Of a stretch of DNA of 37,133 nucleotides, positions 18,350 through 25,565 are shown piece after piece. The stretch's first letter is position 1. Each line of letters starts with the position of its first letter. The notes beneath the pieces were generated by a model that was given only the letters and a program-made list of their open reading frames with translations, was not told the origin of the DNA and searched no databases. Location: the NCBI GenBank assembly GCA_027028625.1, contig JALVIH010000016.1, positions 1-37,133 of the forward strand, given 5' to 3'. Made by a program: the position numbers and the translations under genes. Source of the DNA: a bacterium (GTDB lineage: Bacteria > Patescibacteriota > Microgenomatia > JAADGY01).

Positions 18350-19700
18350 GTTTTAAGCCTAATTCCTTCAATTGATCTTCAGTCACCTCAGACGGTGCCT
18401 CCATAACTGAAGTTGTTCCGGAAGCAGACATAGGAAAAGCAATAACTTCTTTTATCGAGCTCTCACCCTGAATAATAGCCGCTATTCTATCTATTCCCAG
18501 GGCAATACCTCCATGAGGCGGGGCTCCATAGGCTAGGGCTTCAATCATATGCCCAAATTTAGCTTTTATTTCTTTTGAGGAATAACCTAAAATTTTAAAA
18601 ACTGCTTCCAGTAACTCAGGTTTATGGGCTCGTAAACTACCCCCTCCAACTTCATAACCATTACATACCAAATCATATTGAGTAGCAATTATCTGATCAA
18701 TATTTTTTCCTTTAAGAAGATCATTCTCGTACTCATCTAAGGGTTTGGAAAAGGGGTTGTGTGTAAAGGTCCACTTTCCATCTTCATCTTTCTCAAAAAA
18801 AGGAAAATGAGTCACCCAAGCAAAAGCCAAAACCCCTTTCTCTTTTTTCTTTCTCAAATCAAATTTATCCGCTCCATACTTCTGCATTGCTTCTTGATAA
18901 GTAATTCGGGGAAAAGGTTGTTGATAAATCTTAAAACCTAACTCCTTGGATAAAAAGATAATCATTGATTCTATTAGACTCATAATTTCTTCCTGAGTGA
19001 CAAAACTCATCTCTAAATCAAGTTGGGTAAACTCAAATCCCCGATCTGCCCGGGGATCTTCATCTCTCAAACAACGGGCAATTTGAAAATACCTTTCTAC
19101 TCCAGCGACCATCAAAAGTTGTTTATACTGTTGGGGTGATTGGGGCAAGGCATAAAACTTACCCGGCTGCAATCGAGAGGGTACCAAAAAGTCTCGAGCT
19201 CCTTCAGGAGTTGATTTAGTTAAAAGCGGCGTTTCTATCTCCAAGAAACGATGCTTAAAAAGAAATCGTCGCATTCCCTCCACTAACTGACTTCTCTTCT
19301 TCAAATTCTCCAGAAGACGGTGGCGGCGGAGATCTAAATAACGATACTTCAAACGAAGAACTTCATTTAATTGGTAACCTGGATCATCTAAGGGAAAGGG
19401 TATAGGTAAAGTATCATTTAAAACTTCTATTTCTTTGACTTCCACCTCTATCTTACCTGTAGGCAGTTTAGGATTTATTAATTTTTCCGGCCGCTGGTGA
19501 ACAACACCGACAACTCTTAAAGGAAGATAGGGGCTTAATTTACCTTTAAAATTACTGAGCACCAACTGGATCTCTCCACTTAGATCACCCAGATCAACAA
19601 AAGTTATCTTCCCATGGTCCCGTATTTTCTTTACCCAGCCAAATAACAAAACCTCCTGGCCAGTCTTATTGATTGTTTCCTCAATCCAACTCCGTTGCAT
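18327..19700 (-). CDS. aspS: Aspartyl-tRNA synthetase
   Basis: GWVKKIRDHGKITFVDLGD; FLEIETPLLTKSTPEGARDFLVPSR; FQIARCLRDEDPRADRGFEFTQLDLEMSF; GGIALGIDRI. Start moved from 19772 to ATG 19700 (MQRSWIEET), where a TATAAT box sits 6 nt upstream. Confidence 0.95.
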   Translation of the reverse strand: MQRSWIEETINKTGQEVLLFGWVKKIRDHGKITFVDLGDLSGEIQLVLSNFKGKLSPYLPLRVVGVVHQRPEKLINPKLPTGKIEVEVKEIEVLNDTLPIPFPLDDPGYQLNEVLRLKYRYLDLRRHRLLENLKKRSQLVEGMRRFLFKHRFLEIETPLLTKSTPEGARDFLVPSRLQPGKFYALPQSPQQYKQLLMVAGVERYFQIARCLRDEDPRADRGFEFTQLDLEMSFVTQEEIMSLIESMIIFLSKELGFKIYQQPFPRITYQEAMQKYGADKFDLRKKKEKGVLAFAWVTHFPFFEKDEDGKWTFTHNPFSKPLDEYENDLLKGKNIDQIIATQYDLVCNGYEVGGGSLRAHKPELLEAVFKILGYSSKEIKAKFGHMIEALAYGAPPHGGIALGIDRIAAIIQGESSIKEVIAFPMSASGTTSVMEAPSEVTEDQLKELGLKLVQKKDD

Positions 19701-19706
19701 ATATTG

Positions 19707-19712
19707 ATTATA
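19707..19712 (-). promoter_or_regulatory. -10 box TATAAT, 6 nt upstream of the aspS ATG (leaderless promoter candidate)
   Basis: Minus strand reads ggctggtaTATAATcaatatATGCAACGG. Confidence 0.6.
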
Positions 19713-19750
19713 TACCAGCCATATCTCACGGGGACGGAACGAGATTAAAA

Positions 19751-20187
19751 ATGACCAATTATCAAATTCCAAGGATACAAATGGAACTAGGAACTAAGAA
19801 CTAGGAGCTAGGTAAGAAAAGCACTAATCTCTAAATCCTAATTACCAAAATCTAAAACAGCTAGAACGGTCATCCTGAGGAGCCAGAGCGACGAAGGTCC
19901 CCCTTCGGTAGGGGTAAAATCTAGCCGAAGGCGCATGAGAGTGAACCCAAGCTTGGGTGCTAATCCTTGCACTCGCTCCGCTCGCTAGATTCTTCACATT
20001 CGTTCAGAATGACTCGGTCAAGCAGATACTTTCCTATAATTAAAGTTAAGATTTTAAAATTTGATTTGAATAAAAACCTGCCTGCCGGCAGGTAGGTTTA
20101 GAATTTCGTGCTTAGAATTTGTTTGGAGCTTAGGATTTCGAATTTAGTTTTTTAAACCTAGTTCCAAGTTCTAAGTTTTGAATTCTG
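19751..20187. repeat. Composite intergenic repeat island A
   Basis: CCAATTATCAAATT module; heptads GGAACTA GGAACTA AGAACTA GGAGCTA (19783-19813); palindromic core (19869-20013); GC palindrome (20075-20098, one mismatch); TTTAGGA/TAGTTCC-type heptads to the right. Confidence 0.85.
19869..20013 (+). repeat. Palindromic core element A (145 bp)
   Basis: gtcatcctgaggagc...tctagccgaaggcgcatgag...acccaagcttgggt...ctcgctagattcttcacattcgttcagaatgac. Confidence 0.85.
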
Positions 20188-20222
20188 TCAAATCAGGACA
20201 TCAGAAAAATATCACTGGAATA

Positions 20223-21019
20223 TTAGTAGTTAGAGGAAGATAAGTACTCTTCTAACTTCCTCTTTGAAATGAGGAGATATTCTCTATCTTTTACAAACAC
20301 TTCTAGGGTAAGTGTGCCTTCATATTTAATTTCTTGAAGTAAATCTAGACACTTTTTCCAATCAATAACACCCACACCTAATGGGAGATGGTCTACTTCC
20401 TTCTTAGCATCTGAAATATGAACATGAAGAAGCTTGTTGCGAAGATTTTTAAGAAACTTATCTAATTCTTTCTCAGGTGATAACCCTCTCTTAAAAGCTA
20501 CTGCACTAAAATGTCCTATATCTAAGTGAAAATATAGACCTTCCACTCCTCTAAAAATCTTTTCAAATTTTCAGGATAAGAAAGAAAACCATTAGGAATA
20601 TTTTCTAATAGCACCTTAAGTGAGTATTTCCCTCCTAACTTAACGATTTTTCTTAAGCTCTTGATATTTCGCGATAATATTTCATCTTGAGAAGAATTAG
20701 GTTGGAACCAATGAGGATGTAAAGTAACTTTTTCTACCTTCAATTTCTCTAAAAGAGCAAAAGTCTCTTCTATTTCTTTAAGAGTCCCATTATAAACATT
20801 CTTAACTGGAGAAGCCCATTGTAGATAAAAACTAGTATGGCCAACCAACTTAAGATTATATGATTCACATAATTTTAATACTCTCTCTATGTTAATATCT
20901 TCTACCCTCGCTTTCGGAGGCTCTAAAGTTAAGTCTAAAAAGTCAAATCCAGCTTCAGCAGCAAACCTCAATTCATCCTCAACCTTCCTTGCAGGATCAT
21001 TCATCATTCCTAGAAGCAT
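20223..21019 (-). pseudogene. Sugar-phosphate isomerase/AP-endonuclease-like TIM barrel, interrupted by an apparent -1 frameshift near 20544-20560
   Basis: ORFs 20522-21019 (MLLGMMNDPARKVEDELRFAAEAGFDFLDLTLEPP...) and 20223-20546 (VEGLYFHLDIGHFSAVAF...LLHVHISDAKKEVDHLPLGVGVIDW...GTLTLEVF) join into one xylose-isomerase-like TIM barrel if read ...FLEE|VEGLYFHLDIGH. Confidence 0.75.
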
Positions 21020-21095
21020 ATATTTTATTCTACTATGAATTTATAAAGTCTAAATCATTTGTTCTGGCTTACTGAAATATACCTTGGAACTTTTT

Positions 21096-21124
21096 TTGAC
21101 TTGAAAGGGGGAAATAAATATAAT
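21096..21124 (+). promoter_or_regulatory. Sigma70 promoter, TTGACT-N17-TATAAT
   Basis: TTGACT 21096-21101, 17-nt spacer, TATAAT 21119-21124; predicted leader of about 7 nt before ATG 21138. Confidence 0.8.
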
Positions 21125-21137
21125 TAGCGATAACCAA

Positions 21138-22241
21138 ATGGGGAAGGAAAGTAGGCGAGCTTTGGTTTTAGGAGGACCTGAGGGGCATAGAAGCTTAGCT
21201 GATGCTTTTGCTCATTATAGTGCAGAAGAAGGGTATGATGTAATCCGAAAAGATATAGTTAACCAGTCATTTTTTTGGGAATTATATAAAATAATTTACC
21301 GTCTTGCTCCTAGTTTTTTTAGTCTCCTTTTCAAACTCGGCGGTTTGCCTCTTGTGGTAACTGCTATTGAAACTTATACCCTTCTAAGATATGGTCCACA
21401 GATAAGAGAAGTACTAAGGTCAGCCCAGCCAGAACTAGTAATAACCACCCATTGGGGATATTTAAGAACTCTAGAGAAAGCCCTTGCGGAAGGAGAACTT
21501 CATAAATGGGTAAATGTAGTTCCTGACCCGCGGGGAGTCCATCCTTTAACTGTCTCCACTGGGGCAATAAATACAGCTTTTGATTCAGAGACAGCACGAA
21601 TTATCGAACAATTTGGAATCCCCAAAAAGCAGATTGAAATAATCGGCTGGCCAGTAAGACAGGCCTTCTTAAAAGAATTCGACAAAAATAAAATAAGAGA
21701 AAAATTAGGTTTCGGCACAGATCTCCCTACTTGGTTCGTCTGTGGAGGAAGTGAAGGAAGCAATAAAGTCAAAAGATTGATAAAGATACTGGCCAAGGTT
21801 AATCCCCATATACAATTAATCATAGTAGCTGGCAATAACCACCAATTGGAAGAGTGGGCAAGAGAAAAAAGCAAAGTTTTATTTAGGGCCAAAGTAAAAA
21901 TAACTGGTTTTGTCTCAGCTGAAGAGATGGCCCAGTTCTTGAGCATCTCTAATCTCGCCTTTATTAAAGCCGGCCCTAACTCTATCTTTGAGGCAGTATT
22001 ACAAGGGGTCCCCCTAGTCATTATCAGCCACATTAGTGGCCAGGAGGATGGAAACTTGGAGGTGGTTAAAAACTACAATCTAGGAATAATTGCTGAAAAA
22101 CAAGATGAACTCAAAGAGCTAGTTCTAAATCTTCTCGACAGGGAGACCCTTACTTTTAGCCCCCAAGCTAATCGGCTAAAAGAGGATCTAAGTGAAACTC
22201 CTAATAAAATCCGACAGCTTCTTGGGTCATTAAATCAATAA
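21138..22241 (+). CDS. MGDG synthase/MurG-like glycosyltransferase (GT28 superfamily)
   Basis: GGPEGHRSLADAFAHYSAEEGYDV N-terminus; VPDPRGVHPLT; IIVAGNNHQLEEWAREKS...KITGFVSAEEMAQFLSISNLAFIKAGPNSIFEAVLQGVPLVI. Confidence 0.82.
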   Translation: MGKESRRALVLGGPEGHRSLADAFAHYSAEEGYDVIRKDIVNQSFFWELYKIIYRLAPSFFSLLFKLGGLPLVVTAIETYTLLRYGPQIREVLRSAQPELVITTHWGYLRTLEKALAEGELHKWVNVVPDPRGVHPLTVSTGAINTAFDSETARIIEQFGIPKKQIEIIGWPVRQAFLKEFDKNKIREKLGFGTDLPTWFVCGGSEGSNKVKRLIKILAKVNPHIQLIIVAGNNHQLEEWAREKSKVLFRAKVKITGFVSAEEMAQFLSISNLAFIKAGPNSIFEAVLQGVPLVIISHISGQEDGNLEVVKNYNLGIIAEKQDELKELVLNLLDRETLTFSPQANRLKEDLSETPNKIRQLLGSLNQ

Positions 22242-23096
22242 TCTTTCTGGCCAATGTTTGTCGGTTTCCACTTGAAGATCAACATAAACCTTTTTATTGG
22301 TAATAAGCTCTAGCTCGCGGCGAACCATAATTCCTATTTTCTTAATATTCTCACCTCCATGCCCAATGATAACCCGCTTATACTTATCAGTTAAGGTAAA
22401 GATCTTTGCTTTGAGATAAAAAAGCTCCTTTTCATCCCGTATTTCCTCAACTTCTACCCCCACAGTGTAAGGTACCTCCTGACGAAAAGTAAGAAAAATC
22501 TTCTCTCGGACCAATTCAGCTAGAAAAAGACGAGAGTTAAGGTTAAGAAGTTTACTTGGAGGCAGGTTTTGAGAATCAAAAAGAGGAGTATCACTTTCTT
22601 TTAAAAAGTTAAAGATTTTTTCTAATAAGGTTTTTATGTGTTGACCTTTAAGAGCAGAGATAGAAACTACATCATCAAACTCGGATTCATAAACCCGATA
22701 CTCATAGGTATAATCAGGCTTTTTAATGTCAATTTTGTTGTAAACCATAATCTTTGGAACTTTAGCTTGACGAACAAGACCAAGAATCCGATTTTCTTCC
22801 CGCCCCCTCGCTCTCGTTTTATCAACCATATAGACAATTAGATCAACATTTCCTTGCCATTTAGCAGCCAAAGCATTTATTTTGGCAGCGACCTGCCCTT
22901 CAACCTTAGCAAAGATACCTGGTGTATCAATGAAGATAATCTGGCCACGTTCATCTGCATAGGCGGCTTGAATCAAACGGCGGGTAGTTTGAGGACGAGG
23001 AGAAGTGATAGACACTTTTTGATGCATAATCTGATTAAGAAGAGTTGATTTCCCTACATTAGGACGGCCAACTAAAGCAACTATCCCTGTTTTCAT
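22230..23096 (-). CDS. era: GTPase Era
   Basis: GIVALVGRPNVGKSTLLNQIMHQKVSITSPRPQTTR; DTPG; NKID; C-terminal KH domain VIIGHGGENIKKIGIMVRRELE. Confidence 0.96.
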   Translation of the reverse strand: MKTGIVALVGRPNVGKSTLLNQIMHQKVSITSPRPQTTRRLIQAAYADERGQIIFIDTPGIFAKVEGQVAAKINALAAKWQGNVDLIVYMVDKTRARGREENRILGLVRQAKVPKIMVYNKIDIKKPDYTYEYRVYESEFDDVVSISALKGQHIKTLLEKIFNFLKESDTPLFDSQNLPPSKLLNLNSRLFLAELVREKIFLTFRQEVPYTVGVEVEEIRDEKELFYLKAKIFTLTDKYKRVIIGHGGENIKKIGIMVRRELELITNKKVYVDLQVETDKHWPERLLI

Positions 23097-23935
23097 TGTT
23101 TATCCACTAATCCTTTCAAAATATCTAAGTTTTTCTTATCCGGGCCTTGGTCAGCAAAACCAGGCGTCTCGATAATTATCGGCACCCGCTTGGCAAGGGG
23201 ATGATTAAGGATAACTCGAAATGTATCTAGGCCAATATATCCTTCTCCAATATTAGCATGGCGGTCACGATGGGAATTAAACGGGTCGCGTGAGTCATTG
23301 AAATGCCAAAGAATCAACCTTTCTAAACCAACTTTAGTATCAATAGTTTCTAAAAAGCGATCAAGTTTTTCCTTAGTTGACAAATCAACCCCAGCGGCAA
23401 AACCATGACAAGTATCCCAACATAGTTTCAAGCGCTTATCCTGAAGAGAATTAATAATCCTCAGGAGCTCATCAAGTGTCTGACCAACTTTATTGCCTGC
23501 TGCATTCTCCATAATAAAATAAACATTTGAAGGTGCTTCCGCTAAAACCGCTGAGATATTTTTCAGCAAAATCTGATAACCAAGTTGGGGATTAGTTTTA
23601 AGATATGAACCAAGATGAATAACCGTACCTATAACCCCCATCCTCTCGGCCAACTTCAATTCCCAAATAAGATTAGTTATTGATTTTTGGCTAGTGGGGT
23701 TGTCAACAGCTAAGTTTATTAAATACTGGCTATGAAAAACCACTGGTTCTACATCAAGTTTAGCTTTGGCTTGTTTAAATTCAAGAATATCTTTTTCGGC
23801 AACTTTCGGCCGCCGCCAAATTCGCGGAGAAGCAGAAAAAATCTGCAAAGCGTTTCCACCCATTTCGTGTATTCTTCTTACCGCAGCAGCATAACCTTGA
23901 GCAATAGATAGATGAGCACCTAATCTTATCGTCAT
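23093..23935 (-). CDS. nfo: Endonuclease IV (AP endonuclease family 2)
   Basis: RLGAHLSIAQGYAAAVRRIHEMGGNALQIFSASPRIW; ENAAGNKVGQT; WDTCHGFAAG; HFNDSRDPFNSHRDRHANIGEGYIG; ETPGF. Confidence 0.96.
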   Translation of the reverse strand: MTIRLGAHLSIAQGYAAAVRRIHEMGGNALQIFSASPRIWRRPKVAEKDILEFKQAKAKLDVEPVVFHSQYLINLAVDNPTSQKSITNLIWELKLAERMGVIGTVIHLGSYLKTNPQLGYQILLKNISAVLAEAPSNVYFIMENAAGNKVGQTLDELLRIINSLQDKRLKLCWDTCHGFAAGVDLSTKEKLDRFLETIDTKVGLERLILWHFNDSRDPFNSHRDRHANIGEGYIGLDTFRVILNHPLAKRVPIIIETPGFADQGPDKKNLDILKGLVDKQ

Positions 23936-23978
23936 CGTACCTCTAGGATAGCATACCTATAAACAAATCCTAATCTCT

Positions 23979-24004
23979 GAGCCTGCCTGCCGGCAGGCAG
24001 GCTC
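23979..24004. repeat. Perfect 26-bp palindrome GAGCCTGCCTGCCGGCAGGCAGGCTC
   Basis: Read directly; related copies at 20075-20098 (one mismatch) and 34799-34822 (perfect 24 bp). Confidence 0.95.
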
Positions 24005-24035
24005 TAAATCCTAAATTCTAAACCTTGGCTGTAAA

Positions 24036-24149
24036 GTCATCCTGAGGAGCTGGGGCGACGAAGGGTCTAGCGAAGCGCAAAGAAATGAGCATCAAAGCTT
24101 GGGAGTACTCTCGTGCGCCTTCGGCTAGATCTCGACAAGTCGGGATGAC
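24036..24149 (-). repeat. Palindromic core element B (114 bp), core inverted relative to A, C and D
   Basis: gtcatcctgaggagctggggcgacgaagggtctagcgaagcgcaaag...aaagcttggg...gtgcgccttcggctagatctcgacaagtcgggatgac; reverse complement aligns to elements A, C and D. Confidence 0.85.
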
Positions 24150-24320
24150 ACAAAAGACAAAGTTTTGGATTTTAGTATTAGGATTTAGAATTTGTTTAGG
24201 ATTTAGGGTTTAGAATTTAGTGCTTTCTTCCAACCTAGTTCCTAGTTCCTAGCTCCTAGTTCCCATAACTGAGTTCCAAGTTCCAAGTTCCGATACCTCG
24301 AGAGAATGATAAACTAAAAT

Positions 24321-25565
24321 ATGCGAAGGATCTTCACTTTTTTTCTCATCCTTGGAATTATCTCTTTATCCCTAGCTATCATCTTCCCTCACCATTTCTG
24401 GGCCTATGGTGACCAGACTAAAACAGAAGATATAGAAGAACTCCTCAAACAAAAAGAGGCAGAACAAAAAGAACTCGAAGCTAAGATAGAAGAATATAGT
24501 CGAAAACTAGACCAACTTAGTCGACAACATAAAACTTTATCTGAACAGATTAAGTATTACGATACCCAGATTCAGCTAACCAATTACCGGATAAGGAAAT
24601 TAGAAAAAGAAAAAGAAGTCATTGAGACAACCATCAAGCTTCTTCAAAGTAAAATATCCATTTTGAATACATCTTTAGAAAAAATGAAACTTATCTTAAC
24701 CAATCGCCTTGTCCAAGAATACAAACTGGCCCATCTTTCCAATGCTAGTTTTCTCAGTGGTCAGGATTTTAATTATAAGGTGGCTCTTCAGCTCTACCTT
24801 AAAAGGCTTATCCAATCTGATGAAAAAATGATTAAACAATTATCAACTACTCAAGATACTTTCAATCAAGAAAAAGAAATCAAGGAGAAAAGAAAAAAAC
24901 AGTTAGAAGTAATCACCAAATCTCTTAAAAAACAAAAAATAATCTTGGCTCAACAGCAAATAGAAAAGAAACGACTGCTGGAAATAACTAAGGGTGACGA
25001 GCAACGTTATCAACAACTTCTAGCGCAGGCCAAGGCTCAAATGGCAGCATTGAAAGCCTTCGCGGCTCGCCGCCTAAAGAGTGGCAATGGTCTCTGGACC
25101 AATGTGCCTTCAGGCAAAGACGGCTGGTATTACTCCCAGCGCGATTCCCGTTGGGCTTACTTAGAAATCGGCGACCATTCAGGTGAAAACATTCTCAATG
25201 TCGGCTGTTTAATTACCTCAATAGCTATGGTCCACAAGCGTTATGGGGTAAATATCACTCCAGTTACCATTGCTTCTAACCCCAATTATTTCTTCTCAAC
25301 CACTGCCTATATGCTCTCACCCTGGCCAACATTAGATGGACTAAAAGAAAAACAAATCAGCACTTCTAAGATTAGTACTTACTTAGACCAAAATAAGCCG
25401 GTCATCGTTCACCTTAACCTTGGCGGTGATGGCCACTTTGTCGTTTTAAAGAAAAAGAATGGCCAGGATTATATTATGAACGACCCTTGGTACGGACCAG
25501 ATTTACCTTTCAGCCAGTACTACCACAAATACCAAATTAACAAAGCTGTAGTCTACTATAAGTGA
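24321..25565 (+). CDS. Secreted coiled-coil protein with C-terminal C39-like cysteine peptidase domain (PcsB/EnvC-like architecture)
   Basis: Signal peptide; long coiled coil (LLKQKEAEQKELEAKIEEYSRKLDQLSRQ...); peptidase C39_2-like YYSQRDSRWAYLEIGDHSGENILNVGCLITSIAMV, HFVVLKKKNGQDYIMNDPWYG. Confidence 0.82.
   Translation: MRRIFTFFLILGIISLSLAIIFPHHFWAYGDQTKTEDIEELLKQKEAEQKELEAKIEEYSRKLDQLSRQHKTLSEQIKYYDTQIQLTNYRIRKLEKEKEVIETTIKLLQSKISILNTSLEKMKLILTNRLVQEYKLAHLSNASFLSGQDFNYKVALQLYLKRLIQSDEKMIKQLSTTQDTFNQEKEIKEKRKKQLEVITKSLKKQKIILAQQQIEKKRLLEITKGDEQRYQQLLAQAKAQMAALKAFAARRLKSGNGLWTNVPSGKDGWYYSQRDSRWAYLEIGDHSGENILNVGCLITSIAMVHKRYGVNITPVTIASNPNYFFSTTAYMLSPWPTLDGLKEKQISTSKISTYLDQNKPVIVHLNLGGDGHFVVLKKKNGQDYIMNDPWYGPDLPFSQYYHKYQINKAVVYYK

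Larger units (their letters stand above)
23961..24291. repeat. Composite intergenic repeat island B
   Basis: CTAAATCC-type heptads with an embedded GC palindrome, core element (24036-24149), then TTTAGGA heptads (24164-24220) and TAGTTCC heptads (TAGTTCC TAGTTCC TAGCTCC TAGTTCC at 24236-24263, more to 24291). Confidence 0.85.

Noticed and set aside
19701-19772. N-terminal extension of AspS (MEFDNWSFLISFRPREIWLVYNQY)
   Set aside because: The extension overlaps the TATAAT promoter and the edge of repeat island A; MQRSWIEET at 19700 fits the family start.
21364-22033. Two minus-strand ORFs (77 and 177 aa) inside the MGDG-synthase-like gene
   Set aside because: Antisense shadow frames with no recognisable motifs; the sense gene has promoter and family motifs.
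24181-24220. Telomere-like TTTAGGG repeats
   Set aside because: Units are degenerate (TTTAGGA/TTTAGAA/TTTAGTG), short and internal between bacterial genes; resemblance to plant telomeres is probably coincidental.
24164-24291. Possible CRISPR array
   Set aside because: Units are 7 bp, degenerate and contiguous, with no spacer-repeat alternation and no cas genes nearby.
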